A DNA stretch of 64,000 nucleotides from JABDIY01 sp963803845. Lineage in GTDB: Bacteria > Actinomycetota > Acidimicrobiia > Acidimicrobiales > SZUA-35. Made by a program: the position numbers and the translations under genes. The notes under the pieces are model-generated. The model did not search any database, had not been told where the DNA came from, and saw only the letters and a list, made by a program, of their open reading frames with translations. This document shows positions 53,070 to 61,384 of this stretch, piece after piece. Location: positions 372,001-436,000 of the forward strand of contig CAWDNZ010000004.1 in assembly GCA_963803845.1 (NCBI GenBank), written 5' to 3'. Each line of letters begins with the position of its first letter. Positions within the stretch are counted from its first letter, which is position 1.

Positions 53070-53513
53070 CTAACCGGTGCTCTGAGGTGAAGCCACGGAC
53101 TCCACCGTGATCGTGACCGAGTTGGTTGGGGAGAGAATCCCCAGAAGTGCAAACTCGACTTCCCGGGCCAACTCCACCACCATGTCGTCAGCTAGGCCGT
53201 CTGCGTCGCGAGTTTCCACACCGCCGTTCACCACCGTGAAGTCCCATGTGGTGGGTTGTCCGAGAATCTGTTGAGCGGCCTCTGATGCAGCCGCCTCGTC
53301 CAGGATCAGTATGCCGTTGAGGCGGTACTCGGCGATGTCGATTTGATTGGCGCCGGCGGCGGCGGCGGAATCCGCCTTCTGCACGAGGTCTTGACGCTCA
53401 GCGATCACTCGCCAGAGGTCGATGCTCAGGCCGCCAACCAGGAAGATCATGATCACTAGACCTAGCCCGAAGACGGTTGCCGAACCCTGCTGCCGCCGCC
53501 GCTGACCGGTCAT
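53070..53513 (-). CDS. TadE/TadG-like pilus assembly protein (Rv3654c-like)
   Basis: 147 residues. N-terminus GSATVFGLGLVIMIFLVGGLSIDLWRVIAERQDLVQKADSAAAAGA: a pilin-like helix, followed by the TadG pattern of a Gln/Asp-rich amphipathic helix. The remaining soluble domain is short. Last gene of the Tad operon; start overlaps the preceding stop (ATGA). Probably a minor pseudopilin. Confidence 0.82.
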   Translation of the reverse strand: MTGQRRRQQGSATVFGLGLVIMIFLVGGLSIDLWRVIAERQDLVQKADSAAAAGANQIDIAEYRLNGILILDEAAASEAAQQILGQPTTWDFTVVNGGVETRDADGLADDMVVELAREVEFALLGILSPTNSVTITVESVASPQSTG

Positions 53514-53944
53514 CTCGGCGTCCGAACGTAGGTGGGGTAGCGCTCAACATGGCTGCCGGTGTAGACGAAGCTTCCCAGATCGAAGAAGGCGACCGCCCGG
53601 AGATTCACATCCACCGTGACGCGGACCTCGGCCGCAATTCCGGCAACAGGGGCAGCGCTACTGACCGTCAGCGAACCACTGGGGAGGCCGTTACTCAACT
53701 CGGTAGCTCGGACCGTCCGATCCACCGCACCGGGATCCCCACCGCTCAGGACGAACGCCCGCGCCGCTTCGGCAGCAGCATCGTTGGCGGCGTGAACTCC
53801 CTGCAGCCAGGTGGGGATTGTGAGAATCACGAACGCCAGCGGAACGATCACAAATCCTAGGAACAGAGGCATCTCCAAGAGAGCTGCGCCTCGTTCCCCC
53901 TTGAATGGTCGGAACGTAGTTGTCCGGGGACGCAGGGGTGCCAT
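53510..53944 (-). CDS. TadE-like minor pilin
   Basis: 144 residues. Basic head, then RGAALLEMPLFLGFVIVPLAFVILTIPTWLQGVHAANDAAAEAARAFVLSGG, the TadE membrane helix with the conserved Glu and an Ala-rich amphipathic continuation. Soluble beta domain follows. Overlaps neighbours at both ends (TAATG upstream, ATGA downstream). Confidence 0.85.
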   Translation of the reverse strand: MAPLRPRTTTFRPFKGERGAALLEMPLFLGFVIVPLAFVILTIPTWLQGVHAANDAAAEAARAFVLSGGDPGAVDRTVRATELSNGLPSGSLTVSSAAPVAGIAAEVRVTVDVNLRAVAFFDLGSFVYTGSHVERYPTYVRTPR

Positions 53945-54354
53945 TACGGCGTCTCAGGAAGGCGTTCGGTGGCGGAAATGGCTCGGACCTGGAAGGACCA
54001 GTCCGGCGAGAAAGGCACCCAACGCTTGAAGGTGACGGGGACGATCACCTCGGAGAACTCACCGCCGGTGGTGCATTGTGGCGCTCCTACGCCAGCCCCC
54101 AACGATCCGCCCAAAAGATCATCACGAGCATCGTCGAACGTGCGGAAACAGTCACCGGCATCAGCACCAAAGGACGCTGATGCACGGGCCGCTTCATTGG
54201 CCGCTGATTGAACTGCGCCGCGACCATATTGCCAAACAGCAAACTGGGCGATCAGCACGAAAGCGATGAACATCATGCTGATTGCAGCGATGCCAGCGAG
54301 GGCAACCGACCCCCGCTCACCGGACTGACCAAACCGCGCTGCGACAGCGACCAT
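53944..54354 (-). CDS. TadE-like minor pilin
   Basis: 136 residues. RGSVALAGIAAISMMFIAFVLIAQFAVWQYGRGAVQSAANEAARASASFG gives the membrane helix and TadE continuation. Two Cys in the soluble part (GDCFRTF, PQCTTGG) may pair. Start overlaps the flp stop by one base (TAATG). Confidence 0.85.
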   Translation of the reverse strand: MVAVAARFGQSGERGSVALAGIAAISMMFIAFVLIAQFAVWQYGRGAVQSAANEAARASASFGADAGDCFRTFDDARDDLLGGSLGAGVGAPQCTTGGEFSEVIVPVTFKRWVPFSPDWSFQVRAISATERLPETP

Positions 54355-54542
54355 TAGCCGCCGGTGACCATGTTCTTGATGTCGGTCATGAGCGTGTTGG
54401 TCACGTCGGTCATGCCGGTCAGCAAGATGGCGACGATCGCTACGCCGAGAGCCGCTAGCCCCAGGTACTCAACCACTCCTGCTCCCTTCTCGCTGGTGCG
54501 GTCAGCCTTCAGGCTGGTCATGAGTGCGATAAACAAAGACAT
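54354..54542 (-). CDS. flp: Flp-type major pilin
   Basis: 62 residues from ATG 54542 with GGAGGAG upstream. A short leader with RTSEKGAGVVEYLGLAALGVAIVAILLTGM: the G-x4-EY motif (cleavage after the Gly, conserved Glu5 and Tyr6 of mature Flp pilins) and a single hydrophobic helix. It is the structural subunit of the pilus. The prepilin peptidase (TadV/CpaA) is not in the window. Confidence 0.93.
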   Translation of the reverse strand: MSLFIALMTSLKADRTSEKGAGVVEYLGLAALGVAIVAILLTGMTDVTNTLMTDIKNMVTGG

Positions 54543-54595
54543 TGAAACTCCTCCACGGAGTGGGTTGTGTTGGTTGTGTTTCTCACGGGGTCGCA

Positions 54596-55531
54596 TCAGC
54601 GAGCTCCGAAGACCATTGAGGGCAGCGGCGCCGCCACGAAGCCGATCATCACCGGGGTGATAAGGCACAGCAGCGGGATGAGCATGGCTGTGCGGCGCTT
54701 CACCGCCGAGCGAGCCAGATCCTGCTTTCGTTCGTTGCGGAGGTCTTCGGCCACGGAAAGCAGCGAGCCGGCAATGTCGCCACCGGTAGTGGACGACGCC
54801 GCGAGCAAACGGTAGAGCCGCGCGGCACTTGGTTCGTCGGTCGCTTCGGCCAGTTTGTCGTACGCCCGAGTGGCAGCCATGCCTGAGGAGATCCAGGAGA
54901 CAGCGTCGCGCAGTTCACCAACAACCGGCCCGCGAGCCAGGTTGCACACTGACCGAACGGCGTCGACCGGGCCGCTTCCGGTGCGGAGGCGGACCGCCAA
55001 CAATTGAGCGATCGTGTAGACCTCGCCGCGCATCCGCTCGGCGCGCTTTTCCGAAGCCGCATTCAGACGATTGCGTTGCAGCGTGGCCCCGATGAAGCCG
55101 AAGCAGGTGATGAGCAGAAGCATGATCGCGACGCGGCCGACCACCAGGCCGAGCCCGACACCGAGCGCGATGCCCCCCACAGTGTGGGTGAGCTGCCGCA
55201 TTCGATACTGGGCCGGGTCGGTATCGACGAAACCGGCGTTGCGAAGCCGACGCCGGAGTGTGTCGTGATCGGCGGCATCGACCAATCCGCCAAGTTGTTC
55301 GGCCACCTGACCCAGCAGCGGCCCAAAGACCCGGCCAACCGCAGTGCGGTCGTCGTATCTGATGATCGTTGCAACCGAAACGTCGGCATAGCCGGTGCCG
55401 AGGCGAGATCGCGAGAGGGCCGCGTAGGGCCGGACCCGACTAGCGAGCAGGCGCCGGGGTGGAACGATCGAGCGCGACAGCAAGACAGCGAAACCGGCGG
55501 CGCTGACCGAGGCGATGAACGCCGAATTCAT
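54596..55531 (-). CDS. tadC: TadC-type inner-membrane platform protein
   Basis: 311 residues. T2SSF domain with GEVYTIAQLLAVRLRTGSGPVDAVRSV in the cytoplasm and membrane helices at 110-150 (TVGGIALGVGLGLVV, VAIMLLLITCFGFIGA) and the C-terminus (MLIPLLCLITPVMIGFVAAPLP). Pairs with TadB as the pilus assembly platform. Four-base overlap with tadB. Confidence 0.9.
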   Translation of the reverse strand: MNSAFIASVSAAGFAVLLSRSIVPPRRLLASRVRPYAALSRSRLGTGYADVSVATIIRYDDRTAVGRVFGPLLGQVAEQLGGLVDAADHDTLRRRLRNAGFVDTDPAQYRMRQLTHTVGGIALGVGLGLVVGRVAIMLLLITCFGFIGATLQRNRLNAASEKRAERMRGEVYTIAQLLAVRLRTGSGPVDAVRSVCNLARGPVVGELRDAVSWISSGMAATRAYDKLAEATDEPSAARLYRLLAASSTTGGDIAGSLLSVAEDLRNERKQDLARSAVKRRTAMLIPLLCLITPVMIGFVAAPLPSMVFGAR

Positions 55532-56412
55532 CGAGCGCCCCCGGATGCAAGAATCCTTGTCTCGGTGGGAATGCGACCGAGGCGATTGATCGAGAAGAGA
55601 CCGGCCAAGCAGAGCAGGCCCCCAAGGCCGATCACCAACCAGCCCGCCGGGCTGCGATAAAAGTCGCCGTAGTCAGGCGAGGTAGCGATGAGGAGGATCA
55701 GCACAAGGAACGGGAGCACCGCCGCACCCCGGGACTCGATACGGACCTCTAGTTGCGCCGTCTTGATCTCCTCGTGGAGTGCGATGTCGCCCGCCGTCGC
55801 CTCGGCCAGATCACCCAGGATGTCGATCACGACCGAGGAGCCCTGCTCGAAGGCCACGAGGATTATCTCGAGCACCCGATCGCTCACGGGATCGGCTAGT
55901 TCCTCCCGCACAACCTCTAGTGCGGTGCGCTGGTCCAAGGTGGCGGCCAGACCGGCATAGCGGTTGAAGTACGGCCGCAGGGCCGGCGGGCCGCTGCGGC
56001 CCAATTCGCCGAGAGCGGTGTGGATCGACATCGACGATTTCAGATGGGCGATGAGATCCCGTAAAGCATCGGGCCAGGCATTGACGCGCTCTTGGGTGAT
56101 CTTGGCTCTGCGCCGACTGTAGAACGAGCGAGGAATCCACAGCGCCAGTCCTCCTGCCACGAACGCCAACGGCAGCACACGCGTGACCGCCTGCATCACC
56201 AACGCCACCGTCATGGCCATGCCCACCGAGACCGCGATGAACTGGAATGGGGTCACATGAGCCCCCGCTTGATGCAGCCAGTCCTGAGCCCGGTCCCGGT
56301 GACGCCGCTCTCCCGAGGGCGTCCGTTCGAGGTAACGGGGCGTGATGCCAACGAGCGCGCCCAATGACAGGTACACGAACAGCCCGGCGCACAGTCCTGC
56401 GAGCAGCCTCAT
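55528..56412 (-). CDS. tadB: TadB-type inner-membrane platform protein
   Basis: 294 residues. N-terminal helix, then QFIAVSVGMAMTVALVM and LPLAFVAGGLALWIP helices; T2SSF domain WPDALRDLIAHLKSSMSIHTALGELGRSGPPAL and FEQGSSVVIDILGDLAEATAGDI; C-terminal helices. Overlaps tadA and tadC by four bases on each side. Confidence 0.9.
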   Translation of the reverse strand: MRLLAGLCAGLFVYLSLGALVGITPRYLERTPSGERRHRDRAQDWLHQAGAHVTPFQFIAVSVGMAMTVALVMQAVTRVLPLAFVAGGLALWIPRSFYSRRRAKITQERVNAWPDALRDLIAHLKSSMSIHTALGELGRSGPPALRPYFNRYAGLAATLDQRTALEVVREELADPVSDRVLEIILVAFEQGSSVVIDILGDLAEATAGDIALHEEIKTAQLEVRIESRGAAVLPFLVLILLIATSPDYGDFYRSPAGWLVIGLGGLLCLAGLFSINRLGRIPTETRILASGGAR

Positions 56413-57713
56413 ACGAGCCGATCCGTTCCGGCGAGTACGCCATTGAGTGTCTGACCAGCCGGTCGGAGGACCCGATCGATCCGTTGCTCGAGATCGATGG
56501 GGAGCGGTGCTCCGGTCCAGACCAGTTCGTGATCGAACGACTCGCGGTGGAAAATCGGCTCAGTGGTGAAGTCGTTGTCGTCGGTCTGCATTGATGGGAC
56601 GGCAACAATCTCCATGATCTTGCGGCGACCACCACAACCGCCTTCGACCGCCGCTGACGGCTCCTTGGCGGTATGGACGACCAGATCGATAATGCTGGAG
56701 AAGACCGAGCGGATTTGGCCAGCCGCGACATTGGGACCAGCCATGACCGCGGTGGAAACCAGTGCCTGGAGACCTTGACGGGCGTTGTTGGCGTGGATGG
56801 TGCTGAGCATGCCCGCACCGGCGTTCCCGGCGCGCGTGAGCTCATAGGCCTCGGCACCGCGCACTTCACCGACCACGATGAGTTCCGGTCGCATGCCCAG
56901 CGAGATCTTCACGAGGTCGCGCAGGTTCACTTCGTTGGCGCCATCCGGTCCGGCTTGGCGAGTCTTCCAACGAGCGGCATGAAGGTGGTCCACCGACACC
57001 TCGGGGGTCTCTTCACAGGCGATGACACGCAGCGTGGAAGGAGCTGATCGAAGCATTGCGTTCACGAGCGTGGTCTTTCCCGAGCCCGGTTGACCGGTGA
57101 TGATCACACCGGTGGGCGTTGCCATAACCGCGGTGAGAAGACTGGCGGCAGCGGGACTGATGGCTTGCCAATCCATGAGCTCCTTGAAGGTCTCCCGCTT
57201 TGACAGGTATCGCCGAATGGTCACATCGATGGCGTCGGCAATGGGGGGCAACACCACGCCGATTCGGGCGCTTCCACCGAGGATCTGAGTCTGCACCATG
57301 GGGCGGCTCTCGTCGGCGGCTTGCCCCACGGTGGCCAGGAGTTTGTGAACCACGTGGGTCACCTCTTCCTCGCTCATTGGGTCGGGCCAGGCCAACATGC
57401 GGCCGGCCGTATCGACATACATGACATTCGATCCGTGGATGATGAGCTCCTCATACTCCAGCGAACCATCCAGGAACGGCGTGAGTGGTCCGTACTCCAA
57501 CAGACTCCGGGTCAGCCGGCTCATCATGCCGGATGGATCGGCGAGCGGTCGACGGCTTCCGCCCGATGTTGCATCGGCCTGATACTGGTTGACCAGTTTC
57601 TGAATCAGGGTGCGAACCTCGCTGATCTCGCGGAGGTCGATGCTGCGGATTCGGATCGCCTCGAGCGCCTGATGGCGGAGATCTTCGTAGGCATCGGCGG
57701 GGGCGAGGCTCAT
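56409..57713 (-). CDS. tadA: TadA/CpaF-type pilus assembly ATPase
   Basis: 434 residues from ATG 57713, which overlaps the tadZ stop by one base; a longer frame to 57860 would overlap tadZ heavily. Walker A GVIITGQPGSGKTTLVNAM (about 202-220), Asp box EETPEV, Walker B RPELIVVGEVRGAEAYEL, His box STIHANNARQGLQAL. It powers pilus extension on the cytoplasmic face. Confidence 0.95.
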   Translation of the reverse strand: MSLAPADAYEDLRHQALEAIRIRSIDLREISEVRTLIQKLVNQYQADATSGGSRRPLADPSGMMSRLTRSLLEYGPLTPFLDGSLEYEELIIHGSNVMYVDTAGRMLAWPDPMSEEEVTHVVHKLLATVGQAADESRPMVQTQILGGSARIGVVLPPIADAIDVTIRRYLSKRETFKELMDWQAISPAAASLLTAVMATPTGVIITGQPGSGKTTLVNAMLRSAPSTLRVIACEETPEVSVDHLHAARWKTRQAGPDGANEVNLRDLVKISLGMRPELIVVGEVRGAEAYELTRAGNAGAGMLSTIHANNARQGLQALVSTAVMAGPNVAAGQIRSVFSSIIDLVVHTAKEPSAAVEGGCGGRRKIMEIVAVPSMQTDDNDFTTEPIFHRESFDHELVWTGAPLPIDLEQRIDRVLRPAGQTLNGVLAGTDRLV

Positions 57714-58975
57714 TAGGCAGCTCTTTCGATTGTGGAGGCGGGACTTGTGGAGCGCTCGAGGATGGCGGTCCGCCGCCAACCCAGACGGGATTTTGGAGCT
57801 CCGGTGATGGTGGCAAGCTGTCGCAGGAAGGGCCCCTTGGCGATCGTGGTGGCATCCCACGCCGCTCGTTCGACCCGGCGATCGGTGGGTACGAAAGTGA
57901 TGCTGTTCAGCCGATCGCCCGTGATGTTGAGCAACTCATCATGCAATTGCGAGCAGCGTGACGGGTTTGACGGAGCCTGGTTGAAAACCACGTCAACCAG
58001 GGTGGTGTCAGCCAGCATGACCGCATCTACCAGCCAGTCCACGAAGTGCAGGAGCCCGGTGGGTGAGGCGTTGGCAACACCGATCACCCGATCCGCCCGC
58101 TTGATTACCTGACGGCTGACCTCGTAACGCGGGGTGGCTGGGAGCTCTTCCAGATTGGACCCGACCTTGGCGATCACATGCGCGTAGCGCTGGGTCAACT
58201 CGTCGAGAAGCGTGATGGTTTCGTCGGCCCGCAGCAGGGACCAGTCATCCCGAGACGCCAGGCCGGCAATGACGTGGAACGGCAACTCTCCCTGCCCCAA
58301 CTTGGATCGAGCCATGCACGCTTCGAGGGTCAGTTCGCTAACGTCGCCTCCACCCACTGAGGAACGGCGGACGGCATCGACGGCGGTGACGATGTGTGGA
58401 TGAATCGATACGCCGAGCCTCCTGGCGATCGCCGGATGGTTTTCATCGATGTCGACGAGAACGGCGGAATCGCCGCTCCACAGCTGCGCCAAACCCACTG
58501 CGACCTCGGTACTGCCACCTCCGGATGGTCCTCCGACTGCAGTGACCCGCCGAGCTTCGATGGGGGTCAGGTCGTCATAGGCATCGAGCAGGGCACGGTC
58601 GTCCCGGGCCTGCACCCTATTGGGACGATGGCTGCGCAAGAAAGCGATCAGGGCATCGGTGGGCAGATCGGCCCGGACCACGAGGTGGATGCCGTTCTCG
58701 CGCAGGAAGTCTTGTCCGTAGCCGTCACCCTCTGCGGGGTCGAAGACGCCAACGACGCACTTGCCGGCGCTCTGGAGGGCGCTGACAACACCGGCGTTCA
58801 TCCAACTGGTGTCATCGTCCACGATCACGATGTCCACAACCTCGGCCATGGCTTGATGACGATCACGGACCAACTCCACGATGACGTCAGCCTCGTGGTC
58901 TCGGACCTCGCGTTGCAGAGCAGACCGCCAATCTCGGTTACTCAGGGCAGCCGCTACGAGCATCGGAGTGCTCAT
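57713..58975 (-). CDS. TadZ/CpaE-like protein with degenerate Walker A
   Basis: 420 residues. N-terminal atypical receiver-like domain (VDIVIVDDDTSWMNAGVVSAL, about 47-67) followed by a MinD/ParA-like domain. The deviant Walker A KGGVGKTT of the family is replaced by GGPSGGGSTEVAVGLAQL (about 148-165), with no Lys. Walker A' is AVLVDIDENHPAIARRLG. It should localise the pilus machine at the pole. Loss of both P-loop Lys residues argues against ordinary ATP hydrolysis. Start overlaps the cpaB stop. Confidence 0.8.
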   Translation of the reverse strand: MSTPMLVAAALSNRDWRSALQREVRDHEADVIVELVRDRHQAMAEVVDIVIVDDDTSWMNAGVVSALQSAGKCVVGVFDPAEGDGYGQDFLRENGIHLVVRADLPTDALIAFLRSHRPNRVQARDDRALLDAYDDLTPIEARRVTAVGGPSGGGSTEVAVGLAQLWSGDSAVLVDIDENHPAIARRLGVSIHPHIVTAVDAVRRSSVGGGDVSELTLEACMARSKLGQGELPFHVIAGLASRDDWSLLRADETITLLDELTQRYAHVIAKVGSNLEELPATPRYEVSRQVIKRADRVIGVANASPTGLLHFVDWLVDAVMLADTTLVDVVFNQAPSNPSRCSQLHDELLNITGDRLNSITFVPTDRRVERAAWDATTIAKGPFLRQLATITGAPKSRLGWRRTAILERSTSPASTIERAA

Positions 58976-59646
58976 GGTCGTTCCGCGTCGGCGGTTTCAT
59001 TCATGGGACGCGTATCCGAGCCTGCTGAAACGGGATCGCGGACATTGGTGACCGCAGCTGATCCGGTGTTGCGAACCACGTGGAGCGGTCCTTCCCGTTG
59101 GGCTTCGGCCATTTTCAGTGCGTCCACATCGGAAACCTGGACGGTGATGAAGCTGTCACCCGAGGCGGCGAACCCATCGGTGGCCGGCTTGGAGGAGCCC
59201 TCGATCGCCAGGCCGACGGCTACATAGATGGCACGGCCATCCTGATCGAAACCGATGATGTCCACCCGGTCGTAGCGCTTCAGATTCAGTGCAGCAACGT
59301 GATAGGCATCGACGGGGACCGCAAAGATGCGGAAACTCCGGCGGTCCTGATCGATCAGATCGCTCTTCATTATGGGGCTGCCCTCATCGAGCGTGCGCAC
59401 CAAGACCTTGTCGCGAATATCACTCTCTGTGGCGAAGTTCTCTAGGCCGGGAGTCTTGGCGTTGATGTCTTGGATCACTGGCGAAATGGACCCGACCTCG
59501 GAACGTTCGCCGGCATACACCACCGCTACCGTCTCTGATTTCTCTCGCAATGCCCCGTTTACCAGCACGAATGTGAGAAGACCGGCAAGAATCATGAGAC
59601 CGTGGGCCAACGTGAAGCGGGCCGGGACTCGGGAACTTATCGCCAT
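58972..59646 (-). CDS. CpaB/RcpC-like SAF-domain protein
   Basis: 224 residues from ATG 59646. One membrane helix (HGLMILAGLLTFVLVNGAL) then a SAF domain (DIRDKVLVRTLDEGSPIMKSDLID) and the CpaB C-terminal beta domain (RIFAVPVDAYHVAALNLKRYDRVDIIGF). RcpC/CpaB guides the pilus through the wall; no secretin (RcpA/CpaC) is found, as expected of a monoderm. First gene of the nine-gene operon. Confidence 0.85.
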   Translation of the reverse strand: MAISSRVPARFTLAHGLMILAGLLTFVLVNGALREKSETVAVVYAGERSEVGSISPVIQDINAKTPGLENFATESDIRDKVLVRTLDEGSPIMKSDLIDQDRRSFRIFAVPVDAYHVAALNLKRYDRVDIIGFDQDGRAIYVAVGLAIEGSSKPATDGFAASGDSFITVQVSDVDALKMAEAQREGPLHVVRNTGSAAVTNVRDPVSAGSDTRPMNETADAERP

Positions 59647-59729
59647 GACGGACAAAGTAGGTTTCCTGGTTGCTGGTCGTGAGAGCCGTTGGATTCTTTG
59701 CAGTACCACACAGCGTGAAGTGTATCGTC

Positions 59730-59757
59730 TTGCTTTAGGAGTAAACAACTGTATTCT
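59730..59757 (+). promoter_or_regulatory. Candidate promoter giving a leaderless mRNA
   Basis: TTGCTT (59730-59735), 16-bp spacer, TATTCT (59752-59757). The -10 box ends 6 nt before ATG 59764, so transcription would start at or next to the start codon. The local AT content is well above the surroundings. Confidence 0.55.
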
Positions 59758-59763
59758 AATTAT

Positions 59764-60012
59764 ATGGAAAGGAAACGACTACCCGTCGGCCCGTCGAAGC
59801 GGGAGGTCTGGCCGACCTATCCCACATTGCTCACAATTGCCCAGGTGGCGGCATTGTTGCAGGTCCACGAACGCACCATCCCTATCTTGATCCGGAACGA
59901 GGGTCTCCCTGCTTTCCTTATCAGTCCCCGCATCCGTCGGGTGGACAAGTCTCGGCTATGGGATTGGCTCCAGGACAAAGAACGCTGGCAGCCATCGGGC
60001 TTCAACTGTTAA
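59764..60012 (+). CDS. Small HTH protein (BldC/excisionase-like), copy 1
   Basis: 82 residues. MerR-like/excisionase helix-turn-helix: YPTLLTIAQVAALLQVHERTIPILIRNEGLPAFLI, then a wing RRVDKSRLWDWLQ. BldC-type proteins bind direct repeats and control development; Xis proteins are the alternative, but no integrase is present. It has a paralogue 67 bp downstream. Divergent from the Tad operon, so it may regulate it. Leaderless start is likely. Confidence 0.78.
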   Translation: MERKRLPVGPSKREVWPTYPTLLTIAQVAALLQVHERTIPILIRNEGLPAFLISPRIRRVDKSRLWDWLQDKERWQPSGFNC

Positions 60013-60079
60013 CTACTCCCGTTTCGTTCAAGTCCCAGAACTACCTTACAAATCAGTAGTTATCTGATAGGGTGGTGAT

Positions 60080-60325
60080 ATGAGCGATGAAAACGATGGC
60101 TATGAAGCAGTACGAGCAAACTATCCCGCAATTCTCACCACAGCCCAGGTAGCGGAGATGCTCGATCTCAACGTTCGCACCGTTCTCAACATGGCTGGCG
60201 ATGGGCGCCTTCCAGCCAGTCGGCTCGCCGGCTCCCGCAAGTTTCACTTCTCCCGAGATCAGATCATCGCCACACTCAAGGAAAGCACGGTCACCCCAAC
60301 ACCCAAGAAGGTCAAGGCCAACTAG
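60080..60325 (+). CDS. Small HTH protein (BldC/excisionase-like), copy 2
   Basis: 81 residues. YPAILTTAQVAEMLDLNVRTVLNMAGDGRLPASRLAGSRKFHFSRDQIIATL: the BldC-like HTH with the SRKFHF wing closer to consensus than in copy 1. A GGGTGGTG ribosome site precedes the ATG. Shares the YPxxLTxAQVA core with copy 1, so the two arose by duplication. Ends in a Lys-rich tail (PKKVKAN). Confidence 0.82.
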   Translation: MSDENDGYEAVRANYPAILTTAQVAEMLDLNVRTVLNMAGDGRLPASRLAGSRKFHFSRDQIIATLKESTVTPTPKKVKAN

Positions 60326-60329
60326 CGCC

Positions 60330-60860
60330 ATGTCCGGCGGGTCTCGTTTCGGTGGCGACGAACGGGTCGCCCAAGAACTCCGCCTCCAGCAACGTGACTA
60401 TCTGGAGGAGGTGGAGAATGCGGTGGCCGAAACCGAAGCCGCCAGCACCACCCTGGAAGCGCGCCTCCTCCACCTCGGTAATCGGTCGGTCGAAGTCACC
60501 ATCGAAATCGGGGAGATGGATCTGCGGGGCAAGATCGTCCACATCTCGTCAGAGTTCGTAACCTTGCGCAGTCCCAGCAACGAGGAGATCGGCGTGGTGC
60601 TGAGCCGGGTGGAAGCCATCCGCTTCGGCCCCGCCCTTGGAGCACCGGCACCGGTTCACAAGGGCTACCCGCAGACGCTGCTCGCTCGACTTCGAGAACT
60701 CTGGACCGCCGAGGAGCGCTGCACAATCGGCAGAGTCAGCGGCCCGGCCATCGTCGGCATCATCCACGCCGTCACCGAAGGCCATCTTGAGATCTCCGAC
60801 GGCCGAGGCGGGAACTGGCTCATTCCGCTCGGCTCCGTTGCCTGGATAGGTCCCCCTTAG
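60330..60860 (+). CDS. Hypothetical protein, coiled-coil head and beta-rich tail
   Basis: 176 residues from ATG 60330, 4 bp after the HTH stop. Residues 10-50 are strongly helical and charged (QELRLQQRDYLEEVENAVAE, coiled coil). The rest is beta-rich, with two similar strands SVEVTIEIGEMDLRGKIVHIS and RCTIGRVSGPAIVGIIHAV that may be two copies of a small barrel. No named family recognised. Operon position suggests a role with the HTH proteins. Confidence 0.65.
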   Translation: MSGGSRFGGDERVAQELRLQQRDYLEEVENAVAETEAASTTLEARLLHLGNRSVEVTIEIGEMDLRGKIVHISSEFVTLRSPSNEEIGVVLSRVEAIRFGPALGAPAPVHKGYPQTLLARLRELWTAEERCTIGRVSGPAIVGIIHAVTEGHLEISDGRGGNWLIPLGSVAWIGPP

Positions 60861-60866
60861 CGGTTC

Positions 60867-61295
60867 CTACCCGGCGAAGACTGTCTCGTCGAAGACGATT
60901 CCGTTCTCCAGCGTCTTGTGCACAGGGCAGCGCTGTGCGATCTCATGCAACCGCTTTCGCGTTGCGTCATCGAAGTCGCCGTCGATGAAGATTTCGGACG
61001 TCACCCGATCCACCATTCCCGAATGGGAATCGTCGCACTGCTCGCAGTCCTTGGCGTGCACCCGGTCGTGGGTGTAACTCACCGACAGCGAAGTGATCGG
61101 GATGTTCTTGCGCTTTGCATACATGGTGAGTGTGATCGTGGTGCACGCAGCGAGGGAGCCGAGCAGATAATCATACGGATTGGGGCCGGTGTTGTCGCCG
61201 CCCAAGTCAACCGGTTCATCCGCCCGCCACACATGGGTTCCGTTGGTGATGTCGATGCGGAAGTCGCCGACCTGCTCTGCGGTAATCGTTGTCAT
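60867..61295 (-). CDS. OsmC/Ohr-family peroxidase-type protein
   Basis: 142 residues from ATG 61295; GTG 61301 also possible. The two redox Cys regions are GSLAACTTITLTMYAKRK (about residue 50) and RCPVHKTLENGI (about 124). Extra Cys in HAKDCEQCDDSH. Domain matches OsmC (N-terminal strand, GGDNTGPNPYDYLLGSLAAC). Probably reduces organic peroxides. Single gene, convergent with the coiled-coil gene. Confidence 0.9.
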   Translation of the reverse strand: MTTITAEQVGDFRIDITNGTHVWRADEPVDLGGDNTGPNPYDYLLGSLAACTTITLTMYAKRKNIPITSLSVSYTHDRVHAKDCEQCDDSHSGMVDRVTSEIFIDGDFDDATRKRLHEIAQRCPVHKTLENGIVFDETVFAG

Positions 61296-61343
61296 GCCCA
61301 CCAGAACGTCCGTTGCCGGACGACTTGTTCCACCCCGGGCCCT

Positions 61344-61384
61344 CCCTTCGCCGAACTACTCGGACCCTTCGCCGAACTACTCGG
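61344..61384. repeat. 20-bp direct duplication over the LysM gene stop
   Basis: CCCTTCGCCGAACTACTCGG occurs at 61344-61363 and 61365-61384, period 21 bp. The second copy contains the stop (61377-61379) and last codons of the LysM gene. A simple slippage duplication. Confidence 0.7.

Noticed and set aside
59764..60325. Prophage or integrative element marked by excisionase-like genes
   Set aside because: No integrase, attachment-site repeat or other mobile gene is present; BldC-like regulators explain the proteins better.
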